Of a stretch of DNA of 64,000 nt, positions 45,533 to 53,014 are shown piece by piece (the first letter of the stretch is position 1; each line of letters opens with the position of its first letter). The stretch lies in NCBI GenBank assembly GCA_900539505.1, contig UQCL01000002.1, positions 1-64,000 on the forward strand, given 5' to 3'. This DNA is from an uncultured Campylobacter sp. (GTDB lineage Bacteria > Campylobacterota > Campylobacteria > Campylobacterales > Campylobacteraceae). A model generated the notes under the pieces. It was not told where the DNA came from. It saw nothing but the letters and a program-made list of their open reading frames with translations, and did not search any database. A program made the translations under genes and the position numbers.

Positions 45533-45567
45533 TTTATTATCCTTTATATATGTTTTAACCGCGATAC

Positions 45568-46050
45568 TCAGCCGACCGCGCCATCTAGCAGCTTTTTGGA
45601 ATTTTGCAAAACCCATACGAAATTTTCGAGCTCTACGCAGTCTTTTAATTCAAATCCAAAATTTAACAAACCTACCGATAGGGCGTCGCCATCTTTTATG
45701 ACATGCGCTATTAGATTGCCTTTATGTTCTATACTCACTTTATTCTCATATCTTGTAAATTTAAAGATATTTTTCGAGCATCTTCCGTTTCTTTTTGAAA
45801 ATTTCTCAAACTGCTCCGCAAAATTCGGTCTTTGATTCCCATCTTTTAGCCATAATCCCCCAGCATATAGCGCCCATATAAGCTCGTAAAAATTGATATT
45901 ATGCCGAGTCTCGGCAGCAGCAACTAAAAGCTTATTTGTTTCATGGTTGATCTGTATTAAAGGCTCTCTGTCCATATGCCAAATCTCGGCTACTACTTTT
46001 TCTCTATCCGGCACGGAGGCAATTAAAAATTCAAATTCATTTTCTATCAT
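45568..46050 (-). CDS. Hypothetical protein (immunity-like)
   Basis: 160 residues, AGGATTTTGAT before the ATG. The pattern EFEFLIASVPDREKVVAEIW, LIQINHE and a central INFYELIWALYAGGLWLKD suggests alpha/beta structure without membrane segments. Not recognised. It sits between two other small genes on the same strand with short gaps. Confidence 0.6.
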   Translation of the reverse strand: MIENEFEFLIASVPDREKVVAEIWHMDREPLIQINHETNKLLVAAAETRHNINFYELIWALYAGGLWLKDGNQRPNFAEQFEKFSKRNGRCSKNIFKFTRYENKVSIEHKGNLIAHVIKDGDALSVGLLNFGFELKDCVELENFVWVLQNSKKLLDGAVG

Positions 46051-46080
46051 ATCAAAATCCTATTTTTTGTTTTTTACTGC

Positions 46081-46194
46081 CTAATTTAATTTGAATGCTC
46101 TATCGTTCGAGCCTAAATCATATTTACCCCATTCTTTTATGACATCTTGAGCTATACTTTTTACGCGGAATTCCTGCCCTACTAAAATAAGCAT
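46081..46194 (-). CDS. Small ORF, 37 codons
   Basis: ATG 46,194 preceded by GGAGAAAATAG; encodes MLILVGQEFRVK then SIAQDVIKEWG and a tail ending FKLN. Composition is protein-like. It fills the gap between two hypothetical genes with 30 bases to the next start. It may be a fragment of a larger family member. Confidence 0.45.
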   Translation of the reverse strand: MLILVGQEFRVKSIAQDVIKEWGKYDLGSNDRAFKLN

Positions 46195-46228
46195 CTATTT
46201 TCTCCATAATTCTATTAAATCATCATAT

Positions 46229-46453
46229 CTAAATCAAATTTCTATCCATATCAAATATTTTGGGATAGTTTTTATAGTTTATTTCGATATAATCGCCCTT
46301 TTTAAATTTTTCAGCTTGCGTCGATAAAACCTCTAAAACTATAAATTCAAATCCAAAAAATAGCTCATCCCACCCCTCTTCTCCTTCTTCAAGATCTGGA
46401 TCGCAGCATCCTTCAAAATCGTCATAAAATCTGACTTTGTATATTATTTTCAT
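46229..46453 (-). CDS. Small acidic hypothetical protein
   Basis: 74 residues from ATG 46,453 (a TTG three codons upstream is possible). Very acidic centre (DPDLEEGEEGWDELFFGFEF), beta-rich N-terminus (KIIYKVRFYDDFEG) and C-terminal KKGDYIEINYKNYPKIF. The shape resembles small single-domain immunity proteins. It overlaps the upstream 52-codon ORF by about 30 bases, so translation is probably coupled. Confidence 0.55.
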   Translation of the reverse strand: MKIIYKVRFYDDFEGCCDPDLEEGEEGWDELFFGFEFIVLEVLSTQAEKFKKGDYIEINYKNYPKIFDMDRNLI

Positions 46454-46580
46454 CAAACTCAATGATAAACTCTCTTTTGTTTAGTTCATATATATTTCTC
46501 GCCAAATTTTTCATAATATCGCGTTCGTTGTCCGAAAATCTTAACAAAAAATTCTCGTAAATTTCTCTTCCGCTTAGCAT
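46422..46580 (-). CDS. Small ORF, 52 codons
   Basis: ATG 46,580 with AAGGAG five bases upstream. Begins MLSGREIYENFLLRF and continues helical, with RDIMKNLARNIYELNKREFII, ending IQSQIL. Good ribosome site and no stop. Not recognised. Its end runs into the start of the acidic gene. Confidence 0.55.
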   Translation of the reverse strand: MLSGREIYENFLLRFSDNERDIMKNLARNIYELNKREFIIEFDENNIQSQIL

Positions 46581-46626
46581 TGTGCTCCTTTTTGCAGTTT
46601 AGCAAAGATTTGTCCGCTTGAGCCTT

Positions 46627-46785
46627 TTAATCGGCTTCTTGGCTATTGTATTTCGCACTCTCGATCTTTGCAAGCGTTAATTTCGCTAAAGGATTGATAA
46701 ACTTAGCGATACAATATTTATTATCGCATGTAATCACGCTTTGGCGCTCATCTACTTTCATTGCGTTGGAGCAATTCGGGCACAT
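46627..46785 (-). CDS. Zinc-ribbon-like small protein, 52 codons
   Basis: ATG 46,785 with GAAGG seven bases upstream, 14 bases after the preceding gene. Begins MCPNCSNAMKVDE and then VITCDNKYCIAKF: CxxC and Cx4C pairs as in a zinc ribbon. C-terminus is helical (LAKIESAKYNSQEAD). The mini-domain may be complete or the N-terminal remnant of a longer zinc-ribbon protein like those at 47,092 and 47,961. Confidence 0.55.
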   Translation of the reverse strand: MCPNCSNAMKVDERQSVITCDNKYCIAKFINPLAKLTLAKIESAKYNSQEAD

Positions 46786-46799
46786 TACATAGCCTTCGC

Positions 46800-47078
46800 C
46801 TAAATCAACGCCAATCGGAAAATTTCTTCTGCCTTTTGCCTTATCTCGCCTTCTTTAAAAAATACGTTAGGAGCCTTTTTAAAATCTTCATCAAACTCAG
46901 AAAATCTACTCGTCATCATATCCAATTCTTTTAATGCCTGCTCTTCCGCTTTATTGGTTGAGCAATATTGCGATTCCAAATCATACATCTTATAAAATTC
47001 ATCGCAAAACAGCTCTATATCGCACCAATCGGATAGAAGTCCAGCTATTAAATAATACAACTCTTCATTTTGCTGCAT
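46800..47078 (-). CDS. Hypothetical small acidic protein (immunity-like)
   Basis: 92 residues from ATG 47,078 with GAGGCGAAAT upstream. All-helical and acidic: NEELYYLIAGLLSDWCDIELFCDEFYKMYD, then KELDMMTSRFSEFDEDFKK. The opening helix resembles the colicin-immunity-like or Imm small helical families, but I cannot name one. Followed 14 bases on by the zinc-ribbon ORF. Confidence 0.6.
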   Translation of the reverse strand: MQQNEELYYLIAGLLSDWCDIELFCDEFYKMYDLESQYCSTNKAEEQALKELDMMTSRFSEFDEDFKKAPNVFFKEGEIRQKAEEIFRLALI

Positions 47079-47091
47079 ATTTCGCCTCATT

Positions 47092-47931
47092 TTAAATTTT
47101 ATCGCCATTTTTATTATTTACGTCTTTTAGAATTGCATGCAATAGCTCGTTTTCGGTTGCATTTTTCTCATCTAATATTGATACGCCCATAGTTGTTGGA
47201 GTAATCTTGGATAAAAATAGATTTACAAGCTCTGTTTTTTCATCGATTCCGTATGACAATGTAACGATATCCAATAAATCGTGCCGCTCTATAAAACTAT
47301 CAAAGATATCTTCTAATCGCGACGCTTTCTCTGCGTAGAAGAATATCCACTTTACGCCTATAAGAAAATCCGTTGTGATATTACTAAAGATATCTATCTT
47401 ATCCATAAAGTGCGATCCGATAAGCAAATATATATCCGAGCCGTTTTTGGACAAAGAGCCAAGCTCGTAAATAGAACCGATATTTTTGTAATTTATCATT
47501 TTATTTCTCGCTCCCTTGTTTTTTATCATCTTTAGCCACTCTTTTTCAAATTTAAAATATCTTTCAAGCTTTTTATTCTTTTCCGCTTGATTCCACTTTT
47601 CTATCTCGGCATAATCTTGCAGCTCGCCTCCGAACTTAGGGCAAACACTCCTATCTTTAACGTCCGAGAAATTATAAAATTTAAAACACCCTTTGCAGTG
47701 CATAAATTTAGGATAATATTTTATGCTTTTTTCGGAGCGAAATGCGAGATATAAAAAGAAAGCGCACGCCGCAAAGCATAAAATTCCTATGATGATACGC
47801 AGATGCACGCTTTCAAATTTTACCGATGCCATAAAATAGGGTTTTATATCAACTCTCCCCAATAGGGCGGCCGCCAGTCCCCATGCGAAAAAAGCAAAAA
47901 AGCCGATTAATGCAAAAATTCTATTTAGCAT
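47092..47931 (-). CDS. Two-helix membrane protein with Cys-rich ribbon and C-terminal domain
   Basis: 279 residues, GAGGAATATAAAA upstream. Hydrophobic helices at about 4-24 and 45-66, then FRSEKSIKYYPKFMHCKGCFKFYNFSDVKDRSVCPKFGGELQDY, in which CxxC plus a single later Cys form an incomplete zinc ribbon (CPKFG replaces CPxC). A soluble C-terminal domain of about 170 residues contains GSDIYLLIGSHFMDK and NELLHAILKDV. The N-terminal 100 residues are paralogous to the next gene upstream, whose ribbon is complete. Unknown function, fitting the immunity island. Confidence 0.6.
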   Translation of the reverse strand: MLNRIFALIGFFAFFAWGLAAALLGRVDIKPYFMASVKFESVHLRIIIGILCFAACAFFLYLAFRSEKSIKYYPKFMHCKGCFKFYNFSDVKDRSVCPKFGGELQDYAEIEKWNQAEKNKKLERYFKFEKEWLKMIKNKGARNKMINYKNIGSIYELGSLSKNGSDIYLLIGSHFMDKIDIFSNITTDFLIGVKWIFFYAEKASRLEDIFDSFIERHDLLDIVTLSYGIDEKTELVNLFLSKITPTTMGVSILDEKNATENELLHAILKDVNNKNGDKI

Positions 47932-47960
47932 TTTTATATTCCTCTATAACAAATCAAATT

Positions 47961-48354
47961 TCATCGCTTTTTAAATTTACGCTTTTTGGGCTTTGGGGGT
48001 TTAACGCCTTGATGAGGAGCGTTTCTTCGCCAGTAGTCGCCGTCATTATACTCCGTAAGCTTTTTGCCGCAGTCCGGGCAAATTTGATCCGTATCTTTGA
48101 CGTCCTCGTATCGGTAAAATTTGCCGCAGTCTGCACACCACATATACTCCGGGTATCTTTTTATGCTCTTTTCAGAGCGGAAGGCGAAATAAAAGCCGTA
48201 AATACCTATTACTATAAACGCGATTGCGGGCAATATCCATAAACTACCCGCATCATCAAATTTAATATATTTCTCGCCTATTTTTACATGTTTATGTACC
48301 GTAAAATAAGAAGCACATTGTGCCTGTCAAAAAAGCGGCAATTCTATCTAGCAT
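47961..48354 (-). pseudogene. Frameshifted two-helix zinc-ribbon membrane protein
   Basis: Two frames together rebuild a paralogue of the next gene. The first starts at ATG 48,354 after AAAAGGAG and reads MLDRIAAFLTGTM... before a TAA at 48,292-48,294. The second has no start but reads VHKHVKIGEKYIKF, a membrane helix ILPAIAFIVIGIYGFYF, FRSEKSIKRYPEYMWCADCG and ICPDCG (complete zinc ribbon) and a Lys/Pro tail. Removing one base from the A-run at 48,303-48,306 restores one frame. Either a true decay or a homopolymer error. Confidence 0.7.
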
Positions 48355-48387
48355 TTTGCTGCTCCTTTTCGTTATGATCTGCTTCAT

Positions 48388-48474
48388 TCATAGCGTTTTG
48401 TGCCATACCGTCTGATCCTTAAATTTGGGCTTTATGAGATAAATTTTTATTTTTGATAGTTCGAAATTTCTCAT
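48388..48474 (-). CDS. Small ORF, 28 codons, ATGA-coupled
   Basis: Starts inside the stop codon of the preceding gene (ATGA overlap at 48,471-48,474). Encodes MRNFELSKIKIYLIKP followed by KFKDQTVWHKTL. The sequence looks like the beginning of a genuine beta-strand protein that is cut short, so a truncated gene is as likely as a microprotein. Confidence 0.4.
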   Translation of the reverse strand: MRNFELSKIKIYLIKPKFKDQTVWHKTL

Positions 48475-48989
48475 ATAACAAACCTGCAATATTGTAAAAT
48501 CAACGTATAATCTTCGCTATAAAATTTTACCCTATTTTTTCTATTGTAGATACTCATGCTTAGCAGATATTTGGCGAAATTTATATAATCCTCCGTATTA
48601 GGAAAATAAAATGTAACGCTTTGGTAGAATGTTTTAAAATCCAGCTCAAATTTATACCTGCCCATATCGTCCGCTATGCAGCACTCCGCTTCGTCTATTT
48701 TGATAAATTCCTTTATATCTATACATAATTGAGCGCTATTTTTTGCAAATCGCGCTCCTCCCACCCAATATTCATAAGGGAAAAGCTCTAGGTATGAGAC
48801 CCTTTCATTATACGATGATGTTAAAATGTTTTTTGCGAAATAATACATAGCCAAATTCGTAGTAAAACCTAAGACCACAAGCTTTTTGTCTTCTAGAATT
48901 TTAATATCTAATTTATGATACTCATGCCCCATAAGCTCCTCATCGATAGTTAGAGGATCGTCTTTTATATAAATTTTATTCGGTAGCAC
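48471..48989 (-). CDS. Hypothetical protein (immunity-like)
   Basis: 172 residues from GTG 48,989, nine bases after AAGGAG. Alpha/beta, cytoplasmic, acidic at the start (KDDPLTIDEELMGHEYHKLDIKILEDKKLVVLGF) and with NTEDYINFAKYLLSM near the C-terminus, a helix that in several immunity families precedes the last strand. The family is not recognised. Ends in an ATGA overlap with a 28-codon ORF. Confidence 0.6.
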   Translation of the reverse strand: MLPNKIYIKDDPLTIDEELMGHEYHKLDIKILEDKKLVVLGFTTNLAMYYFAKNILTSSYNERVSYLELFPYEYWVGGARFAKNSAQLCIDIKEFIKIDEAECCIADDMGRYKFELDFKTFYQSVTFYFPNTEDYINFAKYLLSMSIYNRKNRVKFYSEDYTLILQYCRFVI

Positions 48990-49019
48990 TGATTTATTCT
49001 CCTTTTGCGCACTACGCCG

Positions 49020-49112
49020 CTATTCATCGAGCGCCATTAAATATGATCCAAATCCCTTTGATTGCGGAGTATAATAACTTCTTCCATCTACATTGAAGCT
49101 ATTTGTGTTCAT
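49020..49112 (-). CDS. Small ORF, 30 codons, ATGA-coupled to the Imm32-like gene
   Basis: Starts in the stop codon of the Imm32-like gene with GGAGAAAAT in front. Encodes MNTNSFNVDGRSYY, then TPQSKGFGSYLMALDE. The composition is protein-like and glycine/tyrosine-rich, reminiscent of an exposed segment of a larger protein. It could be a leftover of a toxin C-terminal module or a microprotein. Confidence 0.42.
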   Translation of the reverse strand: MNTNSFNVDGRSYYTPQSKGFGSYLMALDE

Positions 49113-49369
49113 ATTTTCTCCAATATAAGTTCCGTCGAGCCCTCTTCAAGCGAATTATACTCATCCAGATGTATATGCGAATGTTTCGGCGCGGAATCTT
49201 GCGCTAAAGTAAGCAAATGCCTGGCAAGAGATATAAGCCCGCTTTTATTTGCCCTTATAGTAACTTCGTTTCCTAGAGTATTGACGGAGATCGCGAAGTC
49301 CTTTTCCCATTGTAGCTGCAGTCCCTTTTCTGCGCAATAGTCTAAGGTTTTTATAACATACTGCCCCAT
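49109..49369 (-). CDS. Imm32-like immunity protein
   Basis: 86 residues. The segment VTIRANKSGLISLARHLLTLAQD followed by HSHIHLDEYNSLEEGSTELILEKI matches the pattern I recall for immunity protein family Imm32 (helix with SLA, then the HxHLDE-x-SLEEGSxELI motif). Such proteins neutralise toxins delivered by contact-dependent or type VI/VII-like systems. No cognate toxin is in the window. First gene of the island after the tRNA. Confidence 0.65.
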   Translation of the reverse strand: MGQYVIKTLDYCAEKGLQLQWEKDFAISVNTLGNEVTIRANKSGLISLARHLLTLAQDSAPKHSHIHLDEYNSLEEGSTELILEKI

Positions 49370-49558
49370 ATATCGCCGATACTCCTTTCTAAATTTAATC
49401 GGTTGCCGATAGAATTTACCTCATCGATCGGCTAATCGATCTCGTAGTATTTTGGAAAAATTATATCTAAAATAAAAATGAAAGAGGTCGGAATAACTAA
49501 ATTTAAGATAAGTGTTGTGCGCAAAAATGAAGTGATTGAAACTTAAAAATAGATTAAG

Positions 49559-49634
49559 TGGTGGTCCCGATTGGACTCGAACCAACGACTTCCACCATGT
49601 CAAGGTGACACTCTACCAACTGAGTTACGGGGCC
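49559..49634 (-). tRNA. tRNA-Val(GAC)
   Basis: Read on the minus strand, a 76-base cloverleaf with encoded CCA. Anticodon stem TCACC / GGTGG with loop TTGACAT gives anticodon GAC. D-arm ACTC...GAGT and T-arm GTTGG-TTCGAGT-CCAAT are normal. The acceptor GGCCCCG / CGGGACC has one C-A mismatch at position 3-70. The 3' end points into the AT-rich island. Confidence 0.93.
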
Positions 49635-49960
49635 AAAAAGAAACGGCAGTATATCAAAAAAATCTCTCAATAGCAAGCAAATTTTAATTTTTCGTAAAAT
49701 TCCGCCGAAATTTTATACAAGACTCCGCCGCGACGTAAAACGCCGTCGAATTCTACGCGAAATTTCACGATATTGCCGAAACCCCGCACAAAATTCTATC
49801 CCGCAACTAAATTTCGCAATCCCGCATGAAATTTTATCGCGCTTACGCGGTGCTCGCGTGCTTTGCCCCAGCAGCCTATTCTGCCCCGCTTTGTTTTATC
49901 TAGTCGTTTTGCTTCACCCCGCCCCGTTTCATCTGCTTGCCTCGCTCCGCCTTGTGCCCG
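49635..49960. other. Spacer behind the tRNA, no gene seen
   Basis: About 325 bp. AAATTTTA/GAAATTTTA words recur to 49,840, then GC-rich filler (TTTGCCCCAGCAG, CTTCACCCCGCC). AT-rich DNA at 49,640-49,690 upstream of the tRNA probably holds its promoter. Confidence 0.45.
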
Positions 49961-50935
49961 TTAAGACGTCCAAATTTTCTCATTCAGCTTTAGAATTTTT
50001 ACGATTTGCAGCATCGCGTCTAGATCCGCCTTGATATCCTTTGCGATGCGGGCATTGAGTATCGGCTGATCCAAGCTCGGCTCGAAACTATCGGCGCCGC
50101 GAGATATCGCGATATAAATTTTATTTTGCTTAAAGCTCAGCGATATATCCGATTTTACGAGCTGTTTAAGAGATAAAATTTTCTCCATCAGCGCGGGCGT
50201 CAGGACATACATAACCGCCACCGTATCGCTTGCGTAAACCGAGAAATTTGCATTGAAATCCGCATTATCTATCGGGATTTTGCGGTCGCTCCATAGCCCG
50301 CGTGGCAGCCCCGAAGGCGGCAAATCTATGCCTGCGGGTGCTGCCGCGTCCGAGAAAACAAAAACATCGGAGTGGATTTTTTTATTAAAATTTGCCATGA
50401 AAAAGGGTCCTTCGAAAAATGTGGCGTAATTATTTTTAAAAATAAATGAAATTCCCGTACCGATTTCTTTTTCCAGCCTTATATCGCAAAACATAAAATC
50501 TACTCCGCCTGCGTTCGCGCAAACCAGATCATCCGCGCGAAATCTATCAAATCCGTCAAATATCTCGCTTTGCCTTACCTCTTTTTCCTGAAAAAGCGCG
50601 CCCATTTTATACGAAAAGCCCAGACTCTCGATATAAGGCTTGAGATAAAGCTCTTTGTAGCGCATCAAAAACCGCTCGGTTTTGCGCTCAAAAATCCACT
50701 CGTAAAATTCGTCCCTCGTACTGATTATTGCTAAAATAGACATGACCAAAAAAGATAAGCTTTCTATACCAAGATCGAGTTTGGGAAAATCAAGAAAGAT
50801 GATTATCAATGCGAGCGCAAGCATCGGACCGAAAACCGCAAACGCTACGAGATAACTTAAAATTTTCCAAAGCTTGCGACTTTTCTTGAGCCGTTTGCGC
50901 TGCTTTTCTAAATCTATGACGGTTTTAATATCCAC
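49961..50935 (-). CDS. DUF3137-like membrane protein, second copy
   Basis: 324 residues from GTG 50,935, six bases after AGAGG; a TTG two codons upstream is the alternative. Two hydrophobic helices at about 26-52 and 57-75 (KILSYLVAFAVFGPMLALALIIIFL). The later part has CDIRLEKEIGTGISFIFKNNYATFFEGPFFMANF, VYASDTVAVMYVLTPALMEKIL and KQNKIYIAISRG, parallel to the gene at 24,370-25,452 (EARYLLTPSLMERL, GKFYLFLNGA). Unknown function. Separate from the immunity island by the tRNA and more GC-rich. Confidence 0.7.
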   Translation of the reverse strand: MDIKTVIDLEKQRKRLKKSRKLWKILSYLVAFAVFGPMLALALIIIFLDFPKLDLGIESLSFLVMSILAIISTRDEFYEWIFERKTERFLMRYKELYLKPYIESLGFSYKMGALFQEKEVRQSEIFDGFDRFRADDLVCANAGGVDFMFCDIRLEKEIGTGISFIFKNNYATFFEGPFFMANFNKKIHSDVFVFSDAAAPAGIDLPPSGLPRGLWSDRKIPIDNADFNANFSVYASDTVAVMYVLTPALMEKILSLKQLVKSDISLSFKQNKIYIAISRGADSFEPSLDQPILNARIAKDIKADLDAMLQIVKILKLNEKIWTS

Positions 50936-51121
50936 GCCCAACCTCTATTTATTAAATTTAATGGCGCGAACTCGCGGCGCAACATAAATTTACGCCAGAT
51001 ACGGCGTAATAGGCGCACGTTGTTTAGAGCCGCTAAATTTTATGGCTACTTGCGCGAGCCGCGCGCAGTGAAATTTGCCGCCAAGCTCAAATTGCAGCAT
51101 AAATTCCGTGATTAAAAAAAC

Positions 51122-52207
51122 TTATTTCAGCAGTTCGTTTGCATACGCTCGCACGCTCGCATCTACCGCCGCAAGCGCTTCCGCGTCCGTTACGCTAGGC
51201 GAGTTAAATTTCTCCGCGCACTTCAGCACGACGCGCGCAATGTCGGTGAAGTGGCAGCGCTGTTGCAAAAACGCATTTACGCCCGCTTCGTTCGCGGCGT
51301 TGATGACGACGCCTAGATCGGGGTTTGCTAACAGCGCGTCTTTGAGAGTAAAAATTTGAAATTTCATCTCGTCGATCGGCTTAAATTCTATCGGTCGCAG
51401 CGCGCACAGATCCACAGGTGCGGTGATCTGCTCCCGTACATCGCCGCCAAACATCGCGTGCGCGATAGCTAGGCGCATATCGGCCCTGCTAATGTGCGCC
51501 GTCGTGGAGCCGTCTACAAATTCGACCAGCGCGTGGATCTGCGAGGTGCGCTCGATGAGCGCATCGATCTCGCGCGTGCCGTAGAGCCAAAACGCCTCGA
51601 TCACCTCAAAGAGTTTATTCGCCATCGTGGCGCTGTCGATCGTGATCTTTGCGCCCATCTTCCAGTTGGGGTGCTTTAGGGCGTTTTGCGGCGTGAGCGA
51701 GCCCAGCTGCGTTAGCGGAACGTCGTAAAATGCGCCGCCGCTAGCCGTGATGATTAGGCGCGAAACAGGGATTTTGGCATTGCTAAGTAAAAATTTCAGT
51801 CCGAAATGCTCGCTGTCGATCGGGTAAATTTTATCCGTTTGCAGAAATTTCCCGCCGACGACGAGGCTTTCTTTGTTAGCTAGACAGAGCCTTTTTCCGA
51901 GCTCTTGGGTTTTTAGGCTAGGCATCATGCCCGCAAAGCCTACGAGAGCGTTTACCACGGTCGTGCTTTTGCACTCTGCAAGCATCTGTAAAATTCCATC
52001 TGCGCCGCAAAATACGCGCTCGTGATCTACCTCGCTTTTCTGCTCCGCATCCGCGATGCAGACGAGACGAGGATGAAATTTTGCGATCTGTTCGTTTAAA
52101 AGCTTGATATTGCGCCCGCAGCTAAGCGCTTCGATCATACTGCCGCTGCGCGCGGCTACGTCTAGGGTGTTTGTGCCGATAGAGCCAGTGGAGCCTAAAA
52201 CTACCAT
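51122..52207 (-). CDS. dxr: 1-deoxy-D-xylulose 5-phosphate reductoisomerase
   Basis: 361 residues. Second committed step of the MEP isoprenoid pathway, converting DXP to MEP with NADPH. NADPH motif VLGSTGSIGTNTLDV at the N-terminus, LANKESLVVGG, metal and substrate motifs IYPIDSEHFGLKFLL (family PIDSEH), ASGGAFYD, and WKMGAKITIDSATMANK are all intact. The ATG overlaps the end of cdsA by seven bases and has no clear ribosome site, so translational coupling is likely. Slightly short at the C-terminus relative to E. coli (398), normal for Campylobacter. Confidence 0.97.
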   Translation of the reverse strand: MVVLGSTGSIGTNTLDVAARSGSMIEALSCGRNIKLLNEQIAKFHPRLVCIADAEQKSEVDHERVFCGADGILQMLAECKSTTVVNALVGFAGMMPSLKTQELGKRLCLANKESLVVGGKFLQTDKIYPIDSEHFGLKFLLSNAKIPVSRLIITASGGAFYDVPLTQLGSLTPQNALKHPNWKMGAKITIDSATMANKLFEVIEAFWLYGTREIDALIERTSQIHALVEFVDGSTTAHISRADMRLAIAHAMFGGDVREQITAPVDLCALRPIEFKPIDEMKFQIFTLKDALLANPDLGVVINAANEAGVNAFLQQRCHFTDIARVVLKCAEKFNSPSVTDAEALAAVDASVRAYANELLK

Positions 52208-52965
52208 GAATAGACTATCGCCATCGCGATTGCGCCGAACATATAGCCGTCGATGCGGTCTAAGATCCCGCCGTGTCCGGGAAAGAGCGCGCCGCTATCT
52301 TTAAGACCCGCCGCGCGTTTTAGGTAGCTTTCAAACAGATCGCCGAATACGCCAAAAATTGCTATGATGATGGTTTTGCCTAAAATTTCAAGCGGCGGCA
52401 TATTGGTAAAGATGCGCGCATAAATGAGGCTAACGATAAGCGCGAGCGCAAGACCACCTAGTACGCCCTCTACGGTTTTATTCGGCGAGCTAGCGCTTAG
52501 CGGGGTTTTGCCAAAGGCTCTTCCGATAAAATATGCGCCGCTATCGCTAGCTACGATAATAAAGATCAGCCAAACGAAGTGAAAAATTTCCCCGAAATCA
52601 TCGTAAGCCGCCCACATAAAAAATATCGGCGCAACGGGATAGATGAAAGGAAGCGTGATCTTTAGGCTGGGGCCCTTGGTAAAGGCCACGACAGAGGCGA
52701 CGCATAGGATCATTAGGATGCTAACTTTTAGCGCTGAGACGAAAGGCTCGTCGGTCTGCGTAAATGGTAGCAGCGCAAAAAACGCGATCGCCAGCGCGAG
52801 CCACTTTTTGCTAGTTTCCTCCAGACCCCATAACTTGAGGCTTTCAAAAAACGCCAGCACGAGTATCAGCGCAAATACGGCGAAATTTAACCACCTGGCG
52901 TTTATGAGAATTAGAGCCAAAAATACGGCGAGTAAAATGCTTGCCGTGATTATTCTTTGCTTCAT
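52201..52965 (-). CDS. cdsA: Phosphatidate cytidylyltransferase
   Basis: 254 residues, about eight hydrophobic helices. Makes CDP-diacylglycerol from phosphatidate and CTP in the inner membrane. The C-terminal signature SYLKRAAGLKDSGALFPGHGGILDRID is present with both catalytic Asp regions, and VASDSGAYFIGRAFGKTPLS is the second conserved block. AAGGAAATTCT precedes the ATG. Pairing with dxr is the usual order in Campylobacter. Confidence 0.96.
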   Translation of the reverse strand: MKQRIITASILLAVFLALILINARWLNFAVFALILVLAFFESLKLWGLEETSKKWLALAIAFFALLPFTQTDEPFVSALKVSILMILCVASVVAFTKGPSLKITLPFIYPVAPIFFMWAAYDDFGEIFHFVWLIFIIVASDSGAYFIGRAFGKTPLSASSPNKTVEGVLGGLALALIVSLIYARIFTNMPPLEILGKTIIIAIFGVFGDLFESYLKRAAGLKDSGALFPGHGGILDRIDGYMFGAIAMAIVYSW

Positions 52966-53014
52966 AGAATTTCCTTGGAATTTATTTTGAGCAATTATAT
53001 CGCAAGCTCGCTTA

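Noticed and set aside
44298..49560. Direct repeats (att sites) bounding the island
   Set aside because: I compared the 3' part of the tRNA with 44,300-44,500 and found only short matches such as GATTGAAA; not enough to claim an att duplication.
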